DNA from: Bacteroidota bacterium
GTDB lineage: Bacteria > Bacteroidota > Rhodothermia > Rhodothermales > UBA10348
Length of the DNA stretch: 64,000 bases
Assembly (NCBI GenBank): GCA_027622005.1
Contig: JAQBZH010000009.1
Span: 1-64,000, forward strand
Direction: 5' to 3'
The translations under genes and the position numbers were made by a program. Of this stretch, positions 25,601 through 34,537 are shown in pieces; position 1 is the first letter of the stretch, and each line of letters opens with the position of its first letter. The notes beneath the pieces were generated by a model, which saw only the letters and a program-made list of their open reading frames with translations, ran no database searches and was not told where the DNA came from.

Positions 25601-26642
25601 TTGAAGCGGCTTCTTTTTGCTTTGGGGCAACCAATTGGTTGGGGAGTGAACCCAGATATAAAATGCCTAGCGTCCCAAGTAACAAATACAACAGCATTTG
25701 GCCGGTGTGAACCAACAAGGCATAGGTTGCGGCGTCCGTACTCGGCATGGCAAACAATATGGCTAGTGACTGGATGGTTACAAAGTGAAACGTACCAATT
25801 CCACCCGGAGACGGAATGATGACACCTAGAGACCCGATTAACATGATCCCCCAAGCGTCGATCGGTCCGATTTGATAGGTCGAATCCAGACCCAATAATA
25901 CAAACGGAAGATAGGCCATAAGCCCATAACACATCCACATAGTAACCGTCAAAAAGGTCATTTTGAGCGGCTTTCCGGTGCGTAAAAGGCTTACAATACC
26001 GTTTCTGAATTGCCCAACGATTTGAAAGACCTTCGAGTTGGGATTTCTGGAAATCCGAGGAGCTAAAATGACAACAATCAAAACGGCTACTACCAACATA
26101 ATGCCCGCAATCAGGATCCAAATAGGGCTCGTTTCCGCGTAGAGAGCCGACAGCGGTGCGGTCAATAAGTGCCAAAGTTCGGCTGTTTTACGACTAAATA
26201 CGAGCGGAATTGTTAAGAGGAATAAGCCGAACGCAACCATATCCAGTACGCGTTCTACGAATACGGTCCCAAGCACGCTGGTAAACGGAATTTTTTCTCT
26301 TTGGGCTACGTTTCCGGTTCGAATAAATTCACCAATACGAGGACCGGCATAATTGGACATGTAACCAATCATGATCGATATAAACGTATTCCAGGTTGAT
26401 ATGGGGCGACTGGAAGCCGAGCGTTCGGGGAGGCTTTCTAGCAGAATGCGCCATCGGATGGCTCTAAGCCAGTGGCTCAGGACCGTAATTCCGGCCAGTG
26501 GAATGGCCCACCAATAGTTTCCAGCCTTAAGAGCCAACCAGACCTCCCCCAGATCAACACCACGAAGGGCCAAAAACAGAAGTAGCGCTGCAGCGGCGAA
26601 ACTGACCAGACGCACGACCCATTTAGTGGTTTGTTCACGCAT
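25593..26642 (-). CDS. Lysylphosphatidylglycerol-synthase-TM/flippase-like membrane protein
   Basis: The 349-residue protein belongs to the LPG_synthase_TM (UPF0104/AglD-like) family. About eight membrane helices are seen, with family segments FLALRGVDLGEVWLALK, SHWLRAIRWRILL, ISIMIGYMSNYAGPRIGEFIR, VLGTVFVERVLDM and SPGGIGTFHFVTIQS. Members are thought to flip or export lipids, or to be the membrane part of MprF-like proteins; there is no catalytic MprF domain here. It lies between lolA and the M1-like gene on the same strand, an envelope-related group. Confidence 0.86.
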   Translation of the reverse strand: MREQTTKWVVRLVSFAAAALLLFLALRGVDLGEVWLALKAGNYWWAIPLAGITVLSHWLRAIRWRILLESLPERSASSRPISTWNTFISIMIGYMSNYAGPRIGEFIRTGNVAQREKIPFTSVLGTVFVERVLDMVAFGLFLLTIPLVFSRKTAELWHLLTAPLSALYAETSPIWILIAGIMLVVAVLIVVILAPRISRNPNSKVFQIVGQFRNGIVSLLRTGKPLKMTFLTVTMWMCYGLMAYLPFVLLGLDSTYQIGPIDAWGIMLIGSLGVIIPSPGGIGTFHFVTIQSLAILFAMPSTDAATYALLVHTGQMLLYLLLGTLGILYLGSLPNQLVAPKQKEAASND

Positions 26643-26695
26643 TCAAGAGATCCATATTTTGACGGCCGCAGGGAATTGTCGTGGGAATGATACTA

Positions 26696-27352
26696 TTAAT
26701 TTCTAAGATCGATCTGCTCCACACCCGATGGGGCGACAAAAACGAAGGATTCCGGAGCCAGTTTTGGATTAACCTTAATATCAGAAAGGTCGATGGTCAT
26801 GTGAACATCGTTGAGATCAATAATGTCTAGATGCGTGATAGTCGTATCCGAAAGTCTGACACTCATTTGGACACTTCGAAATTGCGATAATCCGCGTTTG
26901 GGTTCTAAGTTTAAGATCCGGTGTTTGACGCCTTGACGTACTTCTTCAGGTCCAAGGGTCGTGTTGTATTCGGCGCCAAACTGGCGAAGAAAGGAAGTCA
27001 ATGAAAATGAGGTTTCATCGCTGTTCAAATCATTGATAATTACCTGCTTTTCCCCGCGATTATAAACCCACAGGGTCTTTCCGTCCGTTACAATGGTTTG
27101 AGAAGACGTTTCGATTCGGTACTTCGGACCAGAAAACAACAGCGAACCGGAAAAACGCTCGGGTCCTTCCATAAATTCGGAATTAGCCACTTGGACGAAG
27201 TTAGCTGCCATTCCTTCGAGGCGTTCGTATTTCTGGGCGACAGTCGATCGTAAGTCGCTTGCTGACTGAGCCTGTGAAGGTGCGACCTTTCCCCAAGTGG
27301 CGAAGGCAAAAAAGCCGAAAATGACCCATGAAAAGGACCGGTTCTGAATCAT
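26696..27352 (-). CDS. lolA: LolA-like outer-membrane lipoprotein carrier
   Basis: About 218 residues from the ATG at 27352; the reading that begins at 27445 puts 31 non-signal residues in front of the signal peptide (FSWVIFGFFAFATWGKVAPSQAQ). The mature part is the LolA half-barrel: LRSTVAQKYERLEGMAANFVQV, GSLLFSGPKYRIET, DGKTLWVYNRGEKQVIIND and the closing LAPESFVFVAPSGVEQIDLR. It carries lipoproteins across the periplasm. Its partner in this window may be the DUF4292 (LolB-like) lipoprotein at 35713, which is inference. Confidence 0.88.
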   Translation of the reverse strand: MIQNRSFSWVIFGFFAFATWGKVAPSQAQSASDLRSTVAQKYERLEGMAANFVQVANSEFMEGPERFSGSLLFSGPKYRIETSSQTIVTDGKTLWVYNRGEKQVIINDLNSDETSFSLTSFLRQFGAEYNTTLGPEEVRQGVKHRILNLEPKRGLSQFRSVQMSVRLSDTTITHLDIIDLNDVHMTIDLSDIKVNPKLAPESFVFVAPSGVEQIDLRN

Positions 27353-27473
27353 GTAGTTGCAGATTTCTATTGTTGAACTGGACGATATCCCGTCTTTTGA
27401 AGGATCACCCTTCAATTCTTGTGCCACCAGCCTTTTTACTCTCAAAAGTCCCTATTGATGGCTTTAGGGCGAA

Positions 27474-28634
27474 TTAAGCCGTCATACTGAGTTTTAAAGC
27501 GTCCACCAATGCCTTCATATCGTCCTCAGAATTATATACATGAGGTGCGATGCGAATGGCTTTACCCCGAACCGAAACGGATACCGACTTAGATAGAAGA
27601 GCACTTTTTACCTTTTCCACTTCCAAGTGGAGAGGTAAATGGAGTCCAAATAAATGGGCGCCGCGCGACGAAGGGGGAGCGAGTTGAAATCCCATATTTC
27701 GAATCGAATTCTCCCATGGATCCAAGAGGGCCGTTAGGTACGACTGAATATTTTGAGGTTTCCACTCCAAAATCATTCGGATCGCTTCCTCCAACATGGG
27801 TAACAAAACAAAATTGCTTTTTTCACCCACGTCGAACCGGGTTGCGCCGGTTTCATAGCGCTCTTCATAGTCGACGAGACCGGCAAAGTTCTCACTCCCG
27901 AGTCTATTGATCCAGTTTTCTTCAAGCGGTGTCCCATTTAGGAAGCGCTCGCCCCAAAAAGCCAATCCACAGGAATAGGGTCCGAACATCCATTTATAGC
28001 CGGCAACGATCAGCGCGTCTGGTTGAATTTCTTGTACGTCAAAGGGAAGGGCGCCAACCGATTGGGTTCCGTCAATGATAAATGCTGCTCCGTGCCGACG
28101 AGCCTGCTGACCAATTCTGGTCAAATCGAACAGGGTACCGTCGGTCCAGTGCACGACCGGCATCGCAACGAGCGCCGTATTTGCGTCGATGGCTTCAATT
28201 ACAGCATCAGACCAAGCGGCGCTCTTGTTAGGCCATTCATCGGCTAACTTAACGGTCCGAACCTCGATCCCAGCCTCTTTGGCCGCGCGATGCCACGTGT
28301 AGACATTACTGGGGAACTGTTCGTCCAAAAGCACCAGGTTTTGGCCCTTGCGAACGGTCAAATTCTTGGCTGCCGTTGCGATTCCGTATGAAACGGAGGG
28401 CAAAATCGATATTGAAGAAGGGTCAGGAGCGTTTATGAGCTCTGCAAAGAGACGCTTGACTGACAGAGGACCACTGAAAAAGTCCTTCTGGGTAACGAAT
28501 GACGGATTTCGTTTGGTGCGCATCGCGCGGATCCCGGCCTCTTCCACCCGACGTGGAAGAGGCGACATATAGGCGCAGTTCAAATAATGAACCGAAGGAT
28601 CTAACGAAAAAAGCTCTGATTGACAGGTCAGCAT
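27474..28634 (-). CDS. Class V aminotransferase family enzyme
   Basis: A 386-residue PLP enzyme of the aminotransferase class V / cysteine desulfurase / isopenicillin-N-epimerase group. The PLP region shows VVHWTDGTLFDL, FIIDGTQSVGALPFDVQ (Asp for the pyridine N) and the Schiff-base Lys in VAGYKWMFGPYSCG. The C-terminal small domain (about 290-380) ends with HVYNSEDDMKALVDAL. There is no Cys-containing desulfurase loop, and no sufE/iscU neighbour, so sulfur transfer is unlikely. The substrate is not known. Confidence 0.87.
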   Translation of the reverse strand: MLTCQSELFSLDPSVHYLNCAYMSPLPRRVEEAGIRAMRTKRNPSFVTQKDFFSGPLSVKRLFAELINAPDPSSISILPSVSYGIATAAKNLTVRKGQNLVLLDEQFPSNVYTWHRAAKEAGIEVRTVKLADEWPNKSAAWSDAVIEAIDANTALVAMPVVHWTDGTLFDLTRIGQQARRHGAAFIIDGTQSVGALPFDVQEIQPDALIVAGYKWMFGPYSCGLAFWGERFLNGTPLEENWINRLGSENFAGLVDYEERYETGATRFDVGEKSNFVLLPMLEEAIRMILEWKPQNIQSYLTALLDPWENSIRNMGFQLAPPSSRGAHLFGLHLPLHLEVEKVKSALLSKSVSVSVRGKAIRIAPHVYNSEDDMKALVDALKLSMTA

Positions 28635-28691
28635 ATTTTAGGCGAATGGTGGCCTTAAATATACGGACTCCCGCAAAGACTCTGCAGGGAT

Positions 28692-29087
28692 CTATTTTAA
28701 CCGCTCAACTCGGTCTGGACGGGCCCGTCCAATGGCAATTTCGCTCGTTAAGCGATTCACTTCCATACGGATTGTGCGCTCGAGTTCGGCTACTTCGCGT
28801 TCAATATCCTCATCTGAAAAAACCTCAACATTGACCTCAGGAGCATAAATCCGATGCCGGATAACCATTCGGTGTTTGTAATGAGGAGCCTCCACAAAAT
28901 GCAATTCGAGGATTCCTTCCTCATCTTCTGCGAAATCGATGTCTTGACGCTCGGTCCAGGGGAGGCTGTAATTGGGCCAGAAATAGTTGGCCACAGCGGT
29001 CATGAGATTTGCGGAGAACAATATGATGGTGATAATGCCTAATCCCATCACCATTTTTTCGCGGCGGTCGGTCGTGTCGGAAGCCAT
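28692..29087 (-). CDS. Single-pass membrane protein of unknown function
   Basis: About 131 residues from the ATG at 29087, with AGAGGG upstream; a start at 29153 would add 22. One membrane helix is seen (about 12-33, MVMGLGIITIILFSANLMTAVAN), followed by a soluble part of about 95 residues with a beta segment (HRMVIRHRIYAPEVNVEVF) and a charged helix (DIEREVAELERTIRMEVNRLTSEIAIGRA) that could form a coiled coil. I do not recognise a family. It lies on the same strand as hisA and the class V aminotransferase gene. Confidence 0.62.
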   Translation of the reverse strand: MASDTTDRREKMVMGLGIITIILFSANLMTAVANYFWPNYSLPWTERQDIDFAEDEEGILELHFVEAPHYKHRMVIRHRIYAPEVNVEVFSDEDIEREVAELERTIRMEVNRLTSEIAIGRARPDRVERLK

Positions 29088-29208
29088 GGAACGTCCCTCT
29101 CTAAAGCTTGAAAATTGAGTAAAAAACGCCTTCCGAGATCGTTTTGAAATCAATCACTATAGAAGAAACGCAAGCGTCCCTCAATTATTGTCCTCTAACG
29201 GGACTTTT

Positions 29209-30000
29209 TTACAAAGTACCATCGGTTTTTAAGGGAGCCGAGGAATAACAGGTTAGATCGAGTTCCTCTTTCATATGCCAACACCAAAACTGCTGGCAAG
29301 GAAACACATTTTCGTAAAGAGCGCGCCCAACGATGACAGAATCGACTCGAAAGGATTCGAGCGTATTGAGTTCGATCAGGTGCTTGTGATTTCCAATGCC
29401 ACCTGAAGCAGTAATCTTGGCTCTTTTTAATCGGGATCCCATGGTCTTATATGCGTCCACATTGGGTCCTTGCATGGTTCCGTCACGAGAAATGTCGGTA
29501 TACACGATGCGCCGACATCCCCGGTTTTCCATATCGATCGCAAATTGCACAGCATCGAGACCACTTCCTTCTGTCCAGCCCTGGATCCGGGCCTCACCGT
29601 CTCTTGCGTCAATTCCAACTACTACCCGACTGGATCCGTGTTTTGAGATCGCCTCAGAGACCAAATCCGGATTTAAAACAGCCGACGTACCAATAATTAC
29701 ACGATATGCTCCGGCTGCCAGCGCCGCATCTACGTCCTCTATAGTCCGAATACCTCCTCCCACTTGGACGGGAATATCCAACTCACGGCAGATTTGACCG
29801 ATGACATCTCGATTGTTTTCAGGTCCTCCTTTGGCCGCGTCTAAATCAACCAAGTGAAGCACTTTGGCGTTCTGGATGCGCCAAAGCTTAGCCATTTTGA
29901 CCGGATCGTCAAAGTATACCTTTTCCTTTTCGTACTCACCTTGCAGGAGACGAACACAGCTACCGCCCCGCAGGTCAATGGCAGGAATTACCAGGATCAT
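29209..30000 (-). CDS. hisA: ProFAR isomerase HisA
   Basis: A (beta/alpha)8 enzyme of about 263 residues from the ATG at 30000; an upstream reading to 30171 is low-quality sequence. HisA isomerises ProFAR to PRFAR in histidine synthesis. Landmarks are VIPAIDLRGGSCVRL with catalytic Asp, VQVGGGIRT (phosphate loop 1), VVGIDARDG, VYTDISRDGTMQGPN with the second catalytic Asp and TASGGIG (phosphate loop 2). No other his gene is present, unlike many genomes where hisA sits in a his operon. It is divergent from metG with about 190 bp between starts. Confidence 0.93.
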   Translation of the reverse strand: MILVIPAIDLRGGSCVRLLQGEYEKEKVYFDDPVKMAKLWRIQNAKVLHLVDLDAAKGGPENNRDVIGQICRELDIPVQVGGGIRTIEDVDAALAAGAYRVIIGTSAVLNPDLVSEAISKHGSSRVVVGIDARDGEARIQGWTEGSGLDAVQFAIDMENRGCRRIVYTDISRDGTMQGPNVDAYKTMGSRLKRAKITASGGIGNHKHLIELNTLESFRVDSVIVGRALYENVFPCQQFWCWHMKEELDLTCYSSAPLKTDGTL

Positions 30001-30188
30001 AGAAAAGCCGTTAGTTTTGCAGTTGGAACGGTAGCGTTTCGTGGTGGTTTCTTTCCCCGCGATGCCAAACGTGACCGTTTTCGTGAGGTTTCCATATGTT
30101 CGCGGACTTTTTGGGCTTAAAGTGATGCGATTTTGTTGTTTATTGTAGGCCCTTCTTTTGTTTTCAACCATTCGACCGTTTGTCCACT

Positions 30189-32291
30189 ATGGACTTTGAT
30201 AGAATCCTGGTAACAGCTGCATTGCCCTACGCCAATGGACCCATTCACCTTGGCCATCTAGCCGGAGCATACTTGCCGGCAGACCTTTTTTGTCGATATG
30301 GACGCATGAAAGGGAAAGACGTTGTATTTGTTTGCGGCTCGGACGAAATGGGCGTTGCCATCATGGTGCGAGCCCGAAAAGAGGGAGTGGAGCCTCAGGA
30401 TATTGTGGATCGGTACCATCCCCAAATCAAAGAGGCGTTTAAGGGTTTCGGGATGAGTTTTGATATTTATTCCCGCACAACGACGGCTGTGCATGCAGAA
30501 ACGAGCCAGGAGTTTTTTAGGACACTAGCGGGCAAAGGCATTTTCACCACTAAGAAAGAAAGACAGCTCTTCGACCCCAAAGCGGGTATTTTTCTGGCGG
30601 ATCGATTTGTTGTTGGGACGTGTCCTACGTGTGGAAACGAAAACGCGTACGGGGATCAGTGCGAAAAATGTGGTTCTACCTTGAGTCCGATGGAGCTTTT
30701 GCATCCGAGAAGTACCCTTTCGGATGCCACTCCCGAGTTGAGGGAGACGACTCACTGGTATTTACCGCTCGGCGACTTTCAAACCCGTCTCGAGAACTGG
30801 ATTGGTCAGCATCCCGAATGGAAGCCCAATGTGTTGGGGCAGGTGAATAGTTGGTTGAAGGACGGGCTCCGAGAGCGAGCCATAACCAGAGATGTCCCAT
30901 GGGGCGTTCCCGTTCCCGAAGATGTGGCAAAATCTCAAGGGATTGACGCGTCTGGGAAAGTGATCTATGTCTGGTTTGATGCCCCTATCGGGTATATCTC
31001 CGCCACTAAAGAATGGGCTTTGGAGCAAGGCAAGCCCGACGAATGGAAAAAGTACTGGAAAGATGAAAAAACCCGATTAGTCCATTTTATTGGAAAGGAC
31101 AATATCGTTTTTCATTGTTTGATGTTTCCGGCTATGCTCATGGCCCATGAAGGGTATGTATTACCTGAAAATGTGCCTGCGAATGAGTTTTTGAATATCG
31201 AAGGGGATAAACTTTCTACCAGCCGTAATTGGGCAGTTTGGTTGCACGAGTATCTCGAAGAGTTCGACGCCGATTTGCTTCGTTATGCGTTGGCTACCAT
31301 GCTCCCAGAGACCAAAGATGCCGACTTTAACTGGACGGAATTTCAGACTCGGATTAACTCCGAGTTAGCAGATGTACTGGGCAATTTTGTTAACCGGACT
31401 ATGACGTTTGCGGCTCGATTTGCCGACGGAAAAGTGCCCAGATTGGTCAATCCAAACGATATTGACAAGTATACGTTAAAGGAATTGGCCACATTTCCGA
31501 ACCGGATTGGAACAGCCTACGATCGTTATAAAAACCGAGAAGCCGTTTTTGAAACGATGGCTCTTGCCCGGTTGGGGAATAAGTATTTCAACGATAGCGA
31601 GCCGTGGCACACGCGGAAGTCGAATCCGCAATCGTGTGCGAATGCAATCCACATTTCGCTTCAGATCTGTGCTTCCCTGGCGGTGTTATTGGAGCCGCTG
31701 CTCCCGGATTCAGCGCAGAAAATTAGAAATATGCTGAACTTGGCGGGCGTTCGGTCCAGTATGCCTAAGGATATTTTGGATCCGACGTCTGGTGGATCAA
31801 CGATCGGATGGGACGATGCGGTCAAGCCGCTCTTGAAAGAAGGACACGTGCTTGGCGAATCCAGCATTCTGTTCACCAAGATTGAAGACGAAGTCATTGA
31901 GGCCCAAAAGGCCAAATTAGGTGCTAAACCAACCCAAATGGAAACAGAATTAGCGTTCGCGCCCCTGAAAGACGTCATTACTTATGACGATTTTGCCAAA
32001 TTGGATTTCAGAATGGGCACGGTGCTTTCAGCTGAAGCCATTCCTAAGTCTAAGAAGTTGCTCAAGCTAACTATTGACCTGGGCTTTGAAAAACGCCAGA
32101 TCCTTGCCGGAGCGGCTGAACATTTTGAGCCCGAGGCCATGATCGGTCGGCGTGTGGCGATCGTGGCTAACCTAGCCCCCAGATTAATGATGGGCATGGA
32201 AAGTCAGGGCATGGTCCTTATGGCCGAAGGCCGTGATGGCCAACTCGCAATCATGGAATCGATTGGTGAGGACGGGGCAATCATTAAGTAG
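30189..32291 (+). CDS. metG: Methionyl-tRNA synthetase with C-terminal tRNA-binding domain
   Basis: About 700 residues from the ATG at 30189 (a TTG three codons earlier is less likely). This is a class I synthetase: HIGH as HLGH in GPIHLGHLAG, a zinc knuckle with CPTC...CEKC, and KMSKS as KLSTS in GDKLSTSRNW. The anticodon-binding helical domain (about 400-560) is followed by a C-terminal Trbp111/EMAP-like domain (about 600-700, LDFRMGTVLSAEAIPKSKKLLKL, NLAPRLMMGMESQGM) that binds tRNA and makes dimers. Confidence 0.96.
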   Translation: MDFDRILVTAALPYANGPIHLGHLAGAYLPADLFCRYGRMKGKDVVFVCGSDEMGVAIMVRARKEGVEPQDIVDRYHPQIKEAFKGFGMSFDIYSRTTTAVHAETSQEFFRTLAGKGIFTTKKERQLFDPKAGIFLADRFVVGTCPTCGNENAYGDQCEKCGSTLSPMELLHPRSTLSDATPELRETTHWYLPLGDFQTRLENWIGQHPEWKPNVLGQVNSWLKDGLRERAITRDVPWGVPVPEDVAKSQGIDASGKVIYVWFDAPIGYISATKEWALEQGKPDEWKKYWKDEKTRLVHFIGKDNIVFHCLMFPAMLMAHEGYVLPENVPANEFLNIEGDKLSTSRNWAVWLHEYLEEFDADLLRYALATMLPETKDADFNWTEFQTRINSELADVLGNFVNRTMTFAARFADGKVPRLVNPNDIDKYTLKELATFPNRIGTAYDRYKNREAVFETMALARLGNKYFNDSEPWHTRKSNPQSCANAIHISLQICASLAVLLEPLLPDSAQKIRNMLNLAGVRSSMPKDILDPTSGGSTIGWDDAVKPLLKEGHVLGESSILFTKIEDEVIEAQKAKLGAKPTQMETELAFAPLKDVITYDDFAKLDFRMGTVLSAEAIPKSKKLLKLTIDLGFEKRQILAGAAEHFEPEAMIGRRVAIVANLAPRLMMGMESQGMVLMAEGRDGQLAIMESIGEDGAIIK

Positions 32292-32304
32292 CGCGCCTGC
32301 CTAC

Positions 32305-33726
32305 TTAAACGTTGATTGCGACTCCGTACGCAGCACGCGTAGCTTCCATTACCGCTTCCGATAGGGTCGGGTGCGGATGGATAGAGGCCATGATTTCGTG
32401 AGCTGTCGTTTCGAGCGTACGTGCAGTCACGATTTCGGCAATCAATTCCGTTGCGTCATATCCGATGATGTGACAGCCCAGGAATTCTCCGTATTTGGCG
32501 TCAAAAATAACCTTTACGAAGCCTTCGTTGTGACCCATGGCCGAGGCCTTTCCGCTGGCTGAGAACGGGAATTTGCCCACTTTCAGCTCGTAACCAGCTT
32601 CTTTGGCGGCAGCTTCGGTATATCCAACCGATGCAATCTGTGGCTGGCAGTACGTACATCCGGGGATATTCATTTTGTCCATGGCATGAACGGGCTCGCC
32701 TGCAATCTTTTCGACGCACATAACGCCTTCGTGGCTTGCCTTGTGGGCCAACCAGGGTGGTCCGGCCACGTCGCCAATGGCGTAAACGCCTTGCACATTC
32801 GTCCGGCAGAATTCGTCGATGACGATGGCGCCGCGATCCGTTTTAACACCCGCTTTTTCGAGGCCGATGTCCTCAATATTGCCTACCACCCCTACAGCTG
32901 ATAGCACTTGATCGGCTTCAACAACTTCGATGCCTTTTTTAGTCTCTATGGAGATGCTAAGACCCTTTCCAGAAGACTTCACTTCTTTGACCATCGAGCC
33001 GGTCATAAGCTTAATTCCTGCCTTTTTGAATACGCGGCCGAGTTCGCGGCCGACGTCTGCGTCTTCAATCGGGACCAAACTGTCTTTCAGTTCCACCAAG
33101 GTCACTTCAGTCCCCATGTGGTGATAGAAGTACGCGAATTCAACTCCGATTGCACCTGCACCACAAATAACTAAGCGCTTGGGCTGGGTTGTTTGGAGGA
33201 GCGCTTCTTTCGACGAAATAATCGTTTTACCGTCAAACTTCAATGCGGGAAGTTCGCGAGGCCGTGCTCCGGTAGCAACAATAATGTGTTTGGCGCTAAC
33301 CGTCTGTTTCTCGCCCACTTTGGCGCCGTCCATGTCAACAGAAGGCTCGATTTCAACCTTTCCACCACCGGCGAGACGGGCATGTCCAAACAGAACATCA
33401 ATTTTGTTCTTGTTCATCAGGTATTGGACGCCTTTGTTCATTTTGTCCGCGACTCCGCGGCTCCGTCCAATCACTTTGTCGAATTCCGCGACGATGCTGC
33501 CCGTCGATGAAAGTCCGTAATCTGAGAGATGTTTGGTGTATTCCATAAGCTCGGCGCTTTTTAGAAGCGCTTTGGTTGGAATACATCCGATGTTAAGGCA
33601 AACGCCACCGAGTTTATTCTTTTCAACTACTGCGGTCTTCAGGCCCAATTGCGTGGCGCGAATGGCTGTTTCGTACCCTCCAGGGCCGGTTCCGATGATC
33701 AATACGTCGTAGGATGTAGATGCCAT
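32305..33726 (-). CDS. lpdA: Dihydrolipoyl dehydrogenase
   Basis: A 473-residue FAD flavoprotein, E3 of 2-oxoacid dehydrogenase and glycine-cleavage complexes. Seen are the FAD site GTGPGGYETAIRA, the redox disulfide GGVCLNIGCIPTKALL, the NAD site ICGAGAIGVEFAYF, the second FAD motif VYAIGDVAG, and the C-terminal dimer-interface HPHPTLSEAVME with the catalytic His-Glu. No E1 or E2 gene is adjacent. It ends 13 bp from the end of metG (convergent). Confidence 0.96.
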   Translation of the reverse strand: MASTSYDVLIIGTGPGGYETAIRATQLGLKTAVVEKNKLGGVCLNIGCIPTKALLKSAELMEYTKHLSDYGLSSTGSIVAEFDKVIGRSRGVADKMNKGVQYLMNKNKIDVLFGHARLAGGGKVEIEPSVDMDGAKVGEKQTVSAKHIIVATGARPRELPALKFDGKTIISSKEALLQTTQPKRLVICGAGAIGVEFAYFYHHMGTEVTLVELKDSLVPIEDADVGRELGRVFKKAGIKLMTGSMVKEVKSSGKGLSISIETKKGIEVVEADQVLSAVGVVGNIEDIGLEKAGVKTDRGAIVIDEFCRTNVQGVYAIGDVAGPPWLAHKASHEGVMCVEKIAGEPVHAMDKMNIPGCTYCQPQIASVGYTEAAAKEAGYELKVGKFPFSASGKASAMGHNEGFVKVIFDAKYGEFLGCHIIGYDATELIAEIVTARTLETTAHEIMASIHPHPTLSEAVMEATRAAYGVAINV

Positions 33727-33841
33727 AGTTGTTCAGGCGTAGTTATGCTTCAACAGAATTCAGGAATACCAAAAATACGTTTATTCTCGGACCTGGCAAT
33801 TGAGAGGAAGTGAATATCGCGACAGAAGGGGCTAGTAAATA

Positions 33842-34495
33842 TCACCTTCTGGAAAATCGTTCTTCTAAGTCGGTCATCTTTTGAACGCGGCGTTCATGAC
33901 GACCACCCTCAAATTCGGTCGATAAGAAAACATCAACAATGCGTTTGACCACTTCGATCCCCATCGATCGACTACCGAGCGTCAAAACATTCGAATTGTT
34001 ATGTGCTCGGGCGTTCCAGGCGGCAAATTCGTTGTACGCACAGGCGGCTCGAATCCCCGGGACTTTGTTGCACACGATGCTTGAACCAACTCCAACCCCA
34101 TCGATCATGATGCCCGTTCCGGCTTTTCCGTCAGTAACGGTGCGCGCTACGGCATAGGCAAAGTCGGGATAATCACAGCTTTTAGTTGAATCAGTGCCCA
34201 AATCGATGACTTCTCTGCCGTTTGACTGCAAATGGGCAATTAATTCGGTTTTAAGATCAAATCCACCATGGTCAGATCCTATGCAAACCACGTGGGCATT
34301 TTGGGGTGAGGGGCTTTTCACCGAGGTTGTCGTTTCCGAAGACCCCTGGCCGAAGGAAATAGTAATTCCTGCTGCCCGAGCAGCATCCTTTGCGAGCGGG
34401 GTTACAAGCGCATTGGGTGGCGCGAGAATGGTATTCTTGCCCTCCTTGACCGCGTCTTGAATGTGTCTTTCCGTTATGACTTTTCGACTGCCCAT
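33842..34495 (-). CDS. RpiB/LacA/LacB-family isomerase with N-terminal extension
   Basis: The 217-residue protein. Residues about 68-210 are RpiB-like (VVCIGSDHGGFDLKTELIAHLQ, VIDLGTDSTKSCDYPDFA, NKVPGIRAACAYNEFAAWNARAHNNSNVLTLG). The N-terminal 60 residues (VITERHIQDAV...NALVTPLAKDAARAAGITI) resemble the short EutQ-associated 'VTPLA..A...GI' module. The loop holding the E. coli catalytic Cys (C-G-T-G) reads IDGVGVGSS, Asp replacing Cys. It is probably a sugar-phosphate isomerase, but not a safe RpiB; ribose-5-phosphate isomerase activity is unproven. Confidence 0.8.
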   Translation of the reverse strand: MGSRKVITERHIQDAVKEGKNTILAPPNALVTPLAKDAARAAGITISFGQGSSETTTSVKSPSPQNAHVVCIGSDHGGFDLKTELIAHLQSNGREVIDLGTDSTKSCDYPDFAYAVARTVTDGKAGTGIMIDGVGVGSSIVCNKVPGIRAACAYNEFAAWNARAHNNSNVLTLGSRSMGIEVVKRIVDVFLSTEFEGGRHERRVQKMTDLEERFSRR

Positions 34496-34537
34496 ACCCT
34501 CAAACTACGTTAGGGAATGTTCACCTTGCAACCCACG

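Noticed and set aside
25597-26175. 192-codon minus-strand frame inside the flippase-like gene
   Set aside because: Same strand, different frame; His/Arg-rich nonsense. The membrane protein frame has clear helices and family motifs.
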